Assembly: GCA_016234705.1 (NCBI GenBank)
Contig: JACRAS010000034.1
Location: forward strand, 1 to 38,225
DNA length: 38,225 bases
Direction: 5' to 3'
Origin: Betaproteobacteria bacterium
Lineage (GTDB): Bacteria > Pseudomonadota > Gammaproteobacteria > Burkholderiales > SG8-39
Shown: piece by piece, positions 8,384 to 15,700 of the stretch
How the letters are laid out: each line of letters starts with the position of its first letter
Position numbering within the stretch: position 1 is the stretch's first letter
The notes under the pieces: model-generated
Told to the model about the DNA's origin: nothing
The model's database searches: none
Seen by the model: only the letters and a program-made list of their open reading frames with translations
Position numbers and translations under genes: made by a program

Positions 8384-9586
8384 ATGAAGAATACCGCACG
8401 CTACCCCACGATCGTCTATACCGAAGAAGGCATGCGCGACGGCCTGCAGATCGAAAGCGCCGGCATTCCTGTCGACGACAAGGTCGCCCTGCTGGACGCG
8501 CTGTCCGAAACGGGATTGAAACGCATCATGGTCGGCTCCTTTGTAAGTCCCAAGTACACCCCGCAGATGGCCCGCATCGATGAGCTGGTGCACAAATTCC
8601 ACCCCAAACCCGGGGTCACCTATCTCGCGCTGGCTCTCAATGTACGGGGCCAGGAGCGCATGAAGGAGTACGTTCCCCCGCTTACCGTGGAGCGCAACAG
8701 GCCCAAGCTGTTTTGCCATATGTGCGATGTGTTCGTGCGCCGCAATACCAACCGTTCCCAGATGGACGAGATGGCGAGATGGCCGGCAATCATTGCCTCT
8801 GCCCGGGAGAAAGGCGTCAAGGAGGCGGCGATCGGTGTGAACGCTGCCTTCGGCTCCAACTTCGTCGGAGATTTCTCGGTGGACATGGTGATGAAGTACC
8901 TGGAGAAACAGCATGCCCTGTGGGATGCGGCGGGCATAAAGGTCATCGACGTGAGCGTGGGGGATCCCATGGGCTGGTGCCACCCAGTGAAGATGGAGCA
9001 GATTTTCACCCGCATCAAGAGGCAGTGGCCCGAGGTCACCGACTTCGCCGCGCACCTTCACAACGCCCGCGGCATGGCGCTGACTACCACCTACGCAGCC
9101 ATCACCTCGCTTGAAGCAAAGGATACCTTGCGCCTGGAGGGCACCATCGGCGGCATTGGCGGCTGCCCCTATTGCGGCAGTGGGGCCGCCACCGGCATGA
9201 CGGCCACGGAAGATCTGATGCACATGCTCGAAGGAATGGGTATAGAAACCGGGGTCGATCTGGACAAGCTGATCGAATGCGTATGGATGCTGGAGAAAAT
9301 GATCGGGCGTACGGCCTGGGGCCACGTGTCCCGGGTCGGCCCGCGGCCGGGCAAGGCGGGCGAGTTCTTCGACGCCAATGCCCCCTTCGTCGAGACTCTC
9401 GAGCACGCCAAGCACTTCAAGTTGGGGCCCAAGATGTACGACGGTTGCATCGTACCTTGGAGCGAAGCCATCACGAGCCCTTATTTGGATCGCGTACAAA
9501 GCGGCCTGCCGGCCTATGAGATCGACGGGGACTGGCCTTGGGAAGAAAATTTTTTCCCGAAGCCGACCACCGCTGCGACGACATAG
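8384..9586 (+). CDS. HMG-CoA-lyase-like DRE-TIM enzyme
   Basis: 400 aa member of the HMGL/pyruvate-carboxylase TIM-barrel family, which cleaves or forms C-C bonds in 3-hydroxyacyl-CoA substrates such as HMG-CoA or citramalyl-CoA. Visible: GMRDGLQ with Arg18-Asp19, metal-binding HLHN with His224 and His226, and GTIGGIGGCPYCGSG with Cys261, the counterpart of the catalytic cysteine loop of HMG-CoA lyase. It is about 100 residues longer than classical HMG-CoA lyases, with extra sequence in the middle and at the C-terminus, so the substrate may differ. The start ATG 8384 has AAGAGG close upstream. It is convergent with the alpha/beta hydrolase and shares a hairpin terminator. Confidence 0.85.
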   Translation: MKNTARYPTIVYTEEGMRDGLQIESAGIPVDDKVALLDALSETGLKRIMVGSFVSPKYTPQMARIDELVHKFHPKPGVTYLALALNVRGQERMKEYVPPLTVERNRPKLFCHMCDVFVRRNTNRSQMDEMARWPAIIASAREKGVKEAAIGVNAAFGSNFVGDFSVDMVMKYLEKQHALWDAAGIKVIDVSVGDPMGWCHPVKMEQIFTRIKRQWPEVTDFAAHLHNARGMALTTTYAAITSLEAKDTLRLEGTIGGIGGCPYCGSGAATGMTATEDLMHMLEGMGIETGVDLDKLIECVWMLEKMIGRTAWGHVSRVGPRPGKAGEFFDANAPFVETLEHAKHFKLGPKMYDGCIVPWSEAITSPYLDRVQSGLPAYEIDGDWPWEENFFPKPTTAATT

Positions 9587-9611
9587 GATCCCTCATGTCT
9601 TTGGCATTGAT

Positions 9612-9633
9612 ACCCCGCGACTTGCCGCGGGGT
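9612..9633. terminator. Bidirectional hairpin terminator
   Basis: Perfect 8-bp stem ACCCCGCG (9612-9619) / CGCGGGGT (9626-9633) with a 6-nt loop, between convergent genes. On the plus strand it is followed by a moderately T-rich stretch (TGTTCATT), which would suit the lyase-like gene; the other direction is less clear. Confidence 0.6.
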
Positions 9634-9636
9634 TGT

Positions 9637-10506
9637 TCATTCCATGCTGTCAATCAGCGGCGCGTCGAGAAGGCGAGCAAGAACGCGATCGAACTCATCG
9701 CTGCGCTCGTACTGCAACCAGTGCCCCGCGTTGTCCAGGAACACGCGTTCCCTAAGGCCGAGTTGGTTTACTCGTTCGATCAGCTTGTCGAACTGGTGGC
9801 GGTAGAGCATGTCCTGACGCGCCCAGATGCCGTAGGCCGCGCAGCGCCATTGCGCTGCCAGCTTGGGCAGGATGTCGGTCAGCACGAGCTTGCGGTTCTT
9901 GACCCGGTCACGCGGGGCGCTCTTGCCTTGAACGGCGATCGCGAGATCATCGCTGCTCGATGGATCGTGCAGCATCATTGCGTTGAGGTTGAAGCGCAGG
10001 ACTTCGCGACGTTCCTCGGGGTCCGCCACACCCCGCATGGACTTGAGCACGGGAGCCTCTCCCAGCAGTCCCATGCCGGCCACGCTGACCAGCACCAGCC
10101 GCTCGAGAGTGGCCGGCGCCTGCGCGGCGATCAGGGCAGAGACAAGACCGCCGAAGGAGAAGCCCACCAGGTCGAAGCGTTCGCCCCGCAACAGCTCCAG
10201 CGCGCCGCGCAGCACGAACGGGGCAAGCGTGTCCGCGTCCAGATTGTCGGCGGGCAGATCCGAGTCGCCGAAACCCGGAATATCCGGCGCCCAGACGGTG
10301 CGCGACCGGGCCAGCGCGTCGATGTTCTTGATCCAGTGCATCCAGCTGCCTGCGCCGCCGTGGAGCAGGACCACCGGTCGGCCCTGACCCCAACGCCGCC
10401 ACACCATCTTGGCCGATGGTCCGCATGGGGTTTCGAATCGGGTGGCGCGGCCATCCAGCCGTTCAATCAGAATGGACTGTTCCGACGCGCTCAAAGCTTG
10501 TCTCAT
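9637..10506 (-). CDS. Alpha/beta-fold hydrolase
   Basis: 289 aa, a size and pattern typical of C-C or ester hydrolases of the meta-cleavage-product hydrolase group. The triad is complete: nucleophile Ser117 in GFSFGG, acid Asp232 in WARQD, and His262 in AGHW; HGG at 49-51 supplies the oxyanion hole. No signal peptide. The start at 10506 (MRQALSAS) lies 6 nt after the acyl-CoA dehydrogenase stop with GAAGATGA upstream, so it is the last gene of a three-gene minus-strand operon with the two acyl-CoA dehydrogenases. It may hydrolyse a CoA thioester, lactone or ring-cleavage product of that pathway; the sequence does not say which. Confidence 0.85.
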   Translation of the reverse strand: MRQALSASEQSILIERLDGRATRFETPCGPSAKMVWRRWGQGRPVVLLHGGAGSWMHWIKNIDALARSRTVWAPDIPGFGDSDLPADNLDADTLAPFVLRGALELLRGERFDLVGFSFGGLVSALIAAQAPATLERLVLVSVAGMGLLGEAPVLKSMRGVADPEERREVLRFNLNAMMLHDPSSSDDLAIAVQGKSAPRDRVKNRKLVLTDILPKLAAQWRCAAYGIWARQDMLYRHQFDKLIERVNQLGLRERVFLDNAGHWLQYERSDEFDRVLARLLDAPLIDSME

Positions 10507-10512
10507 TCATCT

Positions 10513-11697
10513 TCAATTCGGCCCGGCAACGGGAAGTTCCAGTGCCCGGCCAAGTCGTACCTCGCCCGGCGTATCGAGCAGGGCACTCGCGATGCGCGCG
10601 CGGTGTGCGTAAGTCGTGCCACCGCGCAGCGTCCAAGAGGTCACGCGGCGGTACCATAAATTGAGATCGAACTCGGCGATGAAGCCGATGCCGCCGTGCA
10701 TCTGTTGTGCCGAGCGGCAAACCATCATGCACTTTTCGTTTGCAAATGATTTAGCCTGCGCTACTTCCACACGCGCCGGAAGACCCTGGCTCAGACGCCA
10801 GACCGCTTCCCGCCCCAACAGCTGTGTGCCATCCACGGCATTGACCATATCTGCCGCCATGTGCTGGATCGCTTGAAACGCGCCGATGGGCTGGCCGAAA
10901 GCTTCGCGGTGCTTGACATACTCGACGGCGAACTCCATGGCCTGCCGCGCCGCACCCTGCATCTGCGAAACAAGAAACACCGAGGCATAGTCCATCAGGG
11001 CATCAATCACGGCCCGGCCCTGCCGCGGAGCTCCTACCCTGTTGCTTTGCGGGACACGAACCTGGTCGAACCGGACGACACTTTCACCGTCCTTCGCCGT
11101 TGTCAGCAGGGCTTCGCAGTCGATGCCGGCTGAAGCGGTATCCACCAGCACGGCGGCCGGCCCTTCGTCGCCGCCATCCGCGCCGAACATGCGAACCGCC
11201 ACCATGCATTTCTGTGCAATGCGGAAGTTGTCAACGAAGTACTTGGATCCATTCAACACGATGTCATCGCCATCTCGGCGGCCGCTCAAGGCGATGGCGT
11301 CGGTCGACCAGCGTCCGGACCTTTCCTCGATTGCGAAGCTCAGCAGCAGCTCCCCGCACGCCACGCGCTCGAGCAACTGCTTTTGCGCCTGCGTACCGAA
11401 ACTCGCGATCACCAGTGCCGGCACCATGGTTGAGTGCACGGGCAAGGGGGCGAGGTAGCGGCCGACTTCTTCGAGCACCAGGCCGAGATAGGTCAGGGGA
11501 AGCCCCTGGCCGCCGCGCTCCTCGGGTAGGCACAGCCCGAGCCAGCCAAGATCCGCAAACTTTGTCCACAGTTGTTTCGAGTACTTTTCTTCGCCCTTTT
11601 CGACCGCACGCACCAAGGATGGAGGGCACTCCGCAGCGAGAAATTCGCCGGCCGTGCGCTGAATCAGAACTTCTTGTTCGTCGGAAAGCACGTCCAT
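10513..11697 (-). CDS. Acyl-CoA dehydrogenase, subunit-like, atypical active site
   Basis: 394 aa FAD-dependent acyl-CoA dehydrogenase fold: N-terminal helical domain, central beta domain, and C-terminal helices with HREAFGQPIGAFQAIQHMAAD and QQMHGGIGFIAEFDL. The loop that in medium-chain enzymes reads Y-E-G-T (catalytic Glu) reads here L-R-G-G-T (Arg358-Gly359-Gly360-Thr361), so the usual base is absent. ATG 11697 is chosen; the longer frame begins with TTG 11709. It follows the second dehydrogenase after 39 nt. Unequal paired dehydrogenases of this sort form heterotetramers in steroid side-chain degradation (ChsE1-ChsE2, FadE28-29 types), with one partner carrying the active site, so a heteromer is a reasonable inference. 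Confidence 0.88.
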   Translation of the reverse strand: MDVLSDEQEVLIQRTAGEFLAAECPPSLVRAVEKGEEKYSKQLWTKFADLGWLGLCLPEERGGQGLPLTYLGLVLEEVGRYLAPLPVHSTMVPALVIASFGTQAQKQLLERVACGELLLSFAIEERSGRWSTDAIALSGRRDGDDIVLNGSKYFVDNFRIAQKCMVAVRMFGADGGDEGPAAVLVDTASAGIDCEALLTTAKDGESVVRFDQVRVPQSNRVGAPRQGRAVIDALMDYASVFLVSQMQGAARQAMEFAVEYVKHREAFGQPIGAFQAIQHMAADMVNAVDGTQLLGREAVWRLSQGLPARVEVAQAKSFANEKCMMVCRSAQQMHGGIGFIAEFDLNLWYRRVTSWTLRGGTTYAHRARIASALLDTPGEVRLGRALELPVAGPN

Positions 11698-11736
11698 GGT
11701 CAATTCCAATCGAGAGCCGGCGTTGCGGTGCCGGGT

Positions 11737-12951
11737 TCAGTTGCGCTGCTTGGGCATGCCCAGCCCCTTGCGCGCGATCTGGTCGCGCATGACTTGGACA
11801 CTGCCGTGGTTGACGGTGGACTGGAAGGCGCCGAGCAGGTTGTGCGCGAAGACGCCGTTGTCGATGGCGTGCGGCGATCCGTTGAGCAACTGGGCATACG
11901 GACCCAGGATCTGGCTGATCGCCTCGGTAGCGCGAACCCCGTGCTCCGGCGCAAACACCTTTTCAGCCGAACCTTCGTACTGGAATCGACCGCCGCGCTG
12001 CTCCAGCGAGAGGCTGCGCATGGTCATCAGCCGGCATACCTGCCCTTCCGTCCACAACTCGGCGAGCTTGTCGCGTACGCGCGGATCCTGCCGCAAGCCC
12101 TCGGTCGGCGGTTCGTCTTTCTTGATCAGGTTGACGATGTCTTCGTCGCGCATGACGGAGATCAGATGGCGCCACGCGCCCACGCGGTCCAGGTTCAAGC
12201 CGCGTTGCGCCACCGCCCAGCCATCCCCTTCCGCCCCCAGGAGACACGTAGCGGGGACTTCGACATTGTCAAAGAACACCTCGTTCGTGCGCGGCTCTCC
12301 GTAGGTGGCCTTCAGCGGAGCCGGCGGATCGCTCTGGATCGTCCACAAAGGGCGAATGGTGATGCGCGGGGTGTTCATCGGCACCAGCAAGATTGACAAA
12401 CCCGCATGCCGCTTCGAGTTCGGATCGGTTCGCACCATCAGGTAGATGTGCGTCGCGGCCTGCGCGCCGGTGGTGTAGATTTTCTGCCCATTGATGATGA
12501 AAATTTCGCCGTGCCGGGTGGCGCGGCAGCGGATGCCCGCGAGATCGGTTCCGCAATGCGGCTCGCTGTAGCCCTGGCAGAACGAAATCTCCCTGCGGAT
12601 GGAGCCGGGGACGTAGTATCGCTTTTGCTCCTCGGTTCCGGCCGCGAGGACTGCCGGAACGCCCGTGCCGCCCCCGCCTATGACCAGCTGGCCTGCACGG
12701 TAGAACTCCTCTTCGACGATATACTGGGCGAAGCGACCGGCGCCTTGGCCGCCGTATTGCTTCGGCCAGCTGACGCCGAGCCAGCCGCGTTCGTAGATGT
12801 CCCGGAAAAAGGCCGCCGCAAGGGGCCCGCGGCCATGGCCTTCCCTCTCGGCAATGAGCTGCGCTTTCACTTCCGGGGTCAGATGGCGCGCGATGAACGC
12901 CTGGATCTCGGCACGCAGCCGTTCTTCGTCTTCGGTGAACGCAAAGTCCAT
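11737..12951 (-). CDS. Acyl-CoA dehydrogenase, second subunit-like
   Basis: 404 aa. The central domain shows SFCQGYSEPHCGTDLAGI (about 123-140) and INGQKIYTTGAQ, the FAD/substrate-binding stretch of long or branched-chain acyl-CoA dehydrogenases. In the helix where IVD-type and ChsE-type enzymes carry a catalytic Glu (N-x-E-R), this protein has NLDR with Asp255. Its C-terminal loop is NHGSVQ rather than GGTNEI. ATG 12951 (MDFAFTEDEE) is the natural start; the open frame continues to 13065 without similarity. It is first in the minus-strand operon with the other dehydrogenase and the hydrolase, and divergent from the thiolase-like operon. Confidence 0.9.
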   Translation of the reverse strand: MDFAFTEDEERLRAEIQAFIARHLTPEVKAQLIAEREGHGRGPLAAAFFRDIYERGWLGVSWPKQYGGQGAGRFAQYIVEEEFYRAGQLVIGGGGTGVPAVLAAGTEEQKRYYVPGSIRREISFCQGYSEPHCGTDLAGIRCRATRHGEIFIINGQKIYTTGAQAATHIYLMVRTDPNSKRHAGLSILLVPMNTPRITIRPLWTIQSDPPAPLKATYGEPRTNEVFFDNVEVPATCLLGAEGDGWAVAQRGLNLDRVGAWRHLISVMRDEDIVNLIKKDEPPTEGLRQDPRVRDKLAELWTEGQVCRLMTMRSLSLEQRGGRFQYEGSAEKVFAPEHGVRATEAISQILGPYAQLLNGSPHAIDNGVFAHNLLGAFQSTVNHGSVQVMRDQIARKGLGMPKQRN

Positions 12952-13160
12952 ACGCAGGTGAAACTTGGTTGATAAATCGGAGATCGACCGGCAGGCTTCA
13001 CACCATTTTGCTTCTGACCTTCGTGTGGACAAGCAGGCCTCGGTACACCGCCACCGCCATCGCAACTTGCCACGATTAATGCGGGGGCCTTCGGTTGTTC
13101 ACCTCCGGCGCGATGCTAGCACTTGGCGAATAAATATTCAATCAGGGCCGGAGCATCGAG

Positions 13161-13202
13161 AGAGTAGCATGTCGACAGAGTAGCATGTCGGGAGAGTAGC
13201 AT
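13161..13202 (+). repeat. Three direct repeats AGAGTAGCAT at 16-bp period
   Basis: AGAGTAGCAT occurs at 13161-13170, 13177-13186 and 13193-13202, exactly 16 bp apart; the first two units also share the following GTCG. The array ends at the -35 box of the thiolase-like operon, the position expected of regulator-binding sites. The regulator is unknown. Confidence 0.7.
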
Positions 13203-13230
13203 TGCAATCGGCCGAGCGCGGGCGTAATAT
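13202..13230 (+). promoter_or_regulatory. Promoter of thiolase/DUF35/MaoC operon
   Basis: TTGCAA (13202-13207), a 17-bp spacer and TAATAT (13225-13230), 14 nt before ATG 13245. It abuts the 16-bp-period repeats. The ribosome binding site AAGGA is at 13236-13240, so the 5' leader would be very short. Confidence 0.5.
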
Positions 13231-13244
13231 ATTTTAAGGAAATC

Positions 13245-14396
13245 ATGAGTTCAAAAGCCATCATCAGCGGGGTGCACGACACCAAGGTCGGTGCGCTTCC
13301 GCAAAGCACGTGCATGTCGCTGCATACCGAGGCCGGTTTGGGAGCGATCGAGGATGCGGGGCTCAAGGCGTCGGACGTCGATGGGCTGCTCACCGCCTAT
13401 GCGTTCACGTCGCCGCAGTTGATGCTGGGCAGCGTGTTCGCGGAGTATGTGGGCTTGAAGCCCAGGGTAAGCGCCTCGATTTCCATGGGCGGCGTCACCG
13501 CCGGTTTGCTGGTGGCCCAGGCGGTGGCGCTGGTGGAATCGGGAAAGTGTCGCCACGTTCTGTGCCTCACCGGGGACAACCGGCTGACCGGTCTGGGTGA
13601 AAAAGTCCATGCGATGCTGGCCGACGTAGGGCATCCCCAGTACGAGCAGCCCTACGGCATGAGCGTGCCGGCGGCCTTCGCCCAGGCGGCCCAGGCCTAC
13701 ATGCATGAGTTCGGAATGACGCACGAGCACATGGCCGCCGTGGCGGTGAACCAGCGGGCCAATGCCGCCAAACATCCCAACGCTCATATGAAGAAGCCCA
13801 TCACGATGGACGACGTAGGCAATTCCAAGATGATCGCTTCGCCCCTGCGCATGCTGGACTGCTGTCTGGTGTCCGACGGCGGAGCTGCTGTCATCGTCAG
13901 TGCCGGCGATGCCGCGCGCGACCTGCCCAAGACCGCCGTGCGGATCCTGGGCGTCGGCGAGGGGTATACCCACGAGCACATTTTCATGTCGCCTTCCCTG
14001 GTGGACTTCGGCTGCAAGGATTCCGCCGCCACGGCGCTGGGCGAGGCGGGACTCAAGCATGCCGACGTCGATTGCGCCCATATCTATGATTGCTTCACCA
14101 GCACGTTGCTGATCTGTCTCGAGTCCATGGGTTTTTACGAACGGGGCGAGGCAGGCAGCGCGGCGCTGTCCGGCGAGTTCGCCATTGACGGCCGTTTCCC
14201 GGTCAATACCAATGGCGGCTTGCTGTCTTACGGCTCCTCCGGCGCGGCCGGGGGCATGTTCCATGTGGTCGAAGCGGTGCGCCAGTTGCGGCGCGAATGC
14301 GGCGAGCGGCAGGTCAAGGATGCCGAGGTGGCGTTCGCGCACACCTTGGGCGGCATTTTTTCGGGACACTGCTCCATCGTCTTGGGAAGGATATAA
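13245..14396 (+). CDS. Thiolase-like protein of the SCP-x/Ltp2 group (probable aldolase or non-decarboxylating thiolase homologue)
   Basis: 383 aa thiolase-fold protein of the lipid-transfer-protein branch: YDCFTSTLLICLESMGF (from Tyr281), NTNGGLLSYG (321-330) and GGIFSGHCS near the end. The position normally held by the acyl-accepting Cys (N-x-x-C-x-S-G) reads SISMGG with Ser80, so an ordinary thiolase mechanism is unlikely. In steroid-degrading bacteria, Ltp2-type thiolase homologues that lack thiolase Cys act as retro-aldolases only in complex with a DUF35 protein; here a DUF35 gene follows after 2 nt. I infer a side-chain aldolase, or acyl transfer of an unusual kind. The start has AAGGA 5 nt upstream. 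Confidence 0.85.
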   Translation: MSSKAIISGVHDTKVGALPQSTCMSLHTEAGLGAIEDAGLKASDVDGLLTAYAFTSPQLMLGSVFAEYVGLKPRVSASISMGGVTAGLLVAQAVALVESGKCRHVLCLTGDNRLTGLGEKVHAMLADVGHPQYEQPYGMSVPAAFAQAAQAYMHEFGMTHEHMAAVAVNQRANAAKHPNAHMKKPITMDDVGNSKMIASPLRMLDCCLVSDGGAAVIVSAGDAARDLPKTAVRILGVGEGYTHEHIFMSPSLVDFGCKDSAATALGEAGLKHADVDCAHIYDCFTSTLLICLESMGFYERGEAGSAALSGEFAIDGRFPVNTNGGLLSYGSSGAAGGMFHVVEAVRQLRRECGERQVKDAEVAFAHTLGGIFSGHCSIVLGRI

Positions 14397-14398
14397 CC

Positions 14399-14818
14399 GT
14401 GTCCGACAACGACGCATTGATGAAACCGGTCCCGCTTCCCGACGCCGACAGCCGCGTCTACTGGGAGGGCGCCAACCAGGGGAAATTCATGTTCCAGCGC
14501 TGCACGAGTTGCGCTAAGGCGCAGTTCTACTCCCGCTCCCTGTGCAGTCATTGCCAGGGCAAGGACCTGCAATGGCTGGCGGCGCAGGGGCGCGGCAAGG
14601 TGGCGAGCTTTTCCGTCGTGTATCGCGCTCCCATCCGCGCGTTCGCTGCGGACGTGCCCTACGTCGTGGCACTGATCGACATGGATGAAGGTTTTCGCTT
14701 CATGTGCAATGTGATTCATTGTGATGCGCAAGCGGTGCGCATCGGCATGCCGGTGAAGGTGGTGTTCGAACAGCGGCCCGGGTCGAGCCAGAAAATCCCG
14801 CAAGTGGAGCTGATCTGA
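14399..14818 (+). CDS. DUF35 (zinc-ribbon plus OB-fold) acyl-CoA-binding partner
   Basis: 139 aa from GTG 14399 (GGAAGGA upstream), 2 nt after the thiolase-like stop. The N-terminal rubredoxin-like zinc ribbon has Cys35, Cys38, Cys49 and Cys52 (CTSC...CSHC), followed by an OB-fold (GRGKVASFSVVYRAP...). Such proteins bind acyl-CoA and partner with thiolase homologues; in ChsH2/Ltp2 complexes they are required for aldol cleavage. The tight spacing argues for a complex with the upstream protein. An ATG at 14420 would remove the first seven residues but has no better ribosome binding site. Confidence 0.88.
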   Translation: MSDNDALMKPVPLPDADSRVYWEGANQGKFMFQRCTSCAKAQFYSRSLCSHCQGKDLQWLAAQGRGKVASFSVVYRAPIRAFAADVPYVVALIDMDEGFRFMCNVIHCDAQAVRIGMPVKVVFEQRPGSSQKIPQVELI

Positions 14819-14819
14819 C

Positions 14820-15221
14820 ATGAGTGACAAGCCGCTGTTTACCTACAACTACTATGAGCCTGGCAAGGTCTATGGTGTAACCGAATTCACGGTGGATGAA
14901 ACCGTCGTGGCCAAGTGGCGCAGCGTCTATCCCGGCGACAATGACCCGGGCGTGATGCCCGCCGGTATGCTGGCCATGATCATCGTCGGTGCAGTGCTGA
15001 CCTGCAACGCGCCGCGTCCTCCAGGCGGAGTGCATGGCGGGCAGAGCTTCGACGTGCGCCGCATGCCGCGCATCGGCGAGACGCTGCTGACCGAGGTGAA
15101 ATGCCTCGACAAGGAAATAAAGAAGGAGCGCAAATGGGTCCGCGCCCTGACGACAACGCGCAGCAAGGATACCGGCGAGATCGTGCTCACCGGCATCATG
15201 ACCACCCTGGTTGCCCAATAG
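14820..15221 (+). CDS. MaoC-like hot-dog protein without catalytic Asp/His
   Basis: 133 aa hot-dog-fold protein of the FAS1-like dehydratase/MaoC N-terminal type (YNYYEPGKVYGVTEFTVDET...). It lacks the D-x4-H hydratase signature, which is present in the next gene. Heteromeric enoyl-CoA hydratases of steroid degradation (ChsH1-ChsH2 N-terminal domain) pair one inactive with one active MaoC subunit, and the same seems likely here. ATG 14820 directly follows the DUF35 stop. A minor alternative is an acyl-CoA thioesterase-like partner. Confidence 0.8.
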   Translation: MSDKPLFTYNYYEPGKVYGVTEFTVDETVVAKWRSVYPGDNDPGVMPAGMLAMIIVGAVLTCNAPRPPGGVHGGQSFDVRRMPRIGETLLTEVKCLDKEIKKERKWVRALTTTRSKDTGEIVLTGIMTTLVAQ

Positions 15222-15230
15222 TATTTCGCC

Positions 15231-15605
15231 ATGGAAAAGACGCTGAAGTCCTCATCCCGACAGGTGGATTTCCAATCCATCCTGAACTATGCGGATGTCA
15301 CCAACGACTATAACCCGGTCCACGTCGACAGGGAGTTCGCCGCCAACAGTCCCATGGGCGGCATCATCGCCCACGGCACGATGTCGGTCGCGTTGATCTG
15401 GCAGGCGCTAAAAAATACGCTGGGCGTGGCTGCGCTGAACCGCATCCATCTGGAGATACGTTTTGTGCGGCCGGTGCGCATAGATGATACCGTGACCGGC
15501 GGCGGGGAACTGCAGGCGGGCGCTTCGAACGTCTACGATGTCTGGGTCAAGAATCAAAAGGGCGAGGATGTCATTCGCGGTACGGCGACGCTGCGCGCGG
15601 CATAG
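15231..15605 (+). CDS. MaoC-family enoyl-CoA hydratase, catalytic subunit
   Basis: 124 aa hot-dog protein with the R-specific hydratase signature: Asp26 and His31 in VTNDYNPVHVD, then GGIIAHGTMS (43-52). It would add water across the trans-2-enoyl-CoA formed by an acyl-CoA dehydrogenase. It sits 9 nt after the non-catalytic MaoC gene, so the two probably form the active hydratase together. Last gene of the four-gene operon. The order oxidation, hydration, C-C cleavage is fully covered by this operon plus the divergent dehydrogenase pair (inference from family roles). Confidence 0.9.
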   Translation: MEKTLKSSSRQVDFQSILNYADVTNDYNPVHVDREFAANSPMGGIIAHGTMSVALIWQALKNTLGVAALNRIHLEIRFVRPVRIDDTVTGGGELQAGASNVYDVWVKNQKGEDVIRGTATLRAA

Positions 15606-15700
15606 TCGCCGCAGCGGGAAGCAGCCGCAGCTACGGCATCGACGTTTCCCTCCACAACAAGATGCCTTACGACGCGAAAGAAATCGTCTAGGAGGAAGTT
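15606..15700 (+). other. Short gap ahead of the broken monooxygenase
   Basis: A frame open to TAG 15690-15692 ends in SLHNKMPYDAKEIV, which looks protein-like and might be a leftover C-terminus, but it is too short to assign. Otherwise it provides the ribosome binding site for the monooxygenase remnant. Confidence 0.2.

Noticed and set aside
11572-12396. 274-codon plus-strand frame across the dehydrogenase genes
   Set aside because: Shadow of two clear acyl-CoA dehydrogenases on the minus strand; no motifs.
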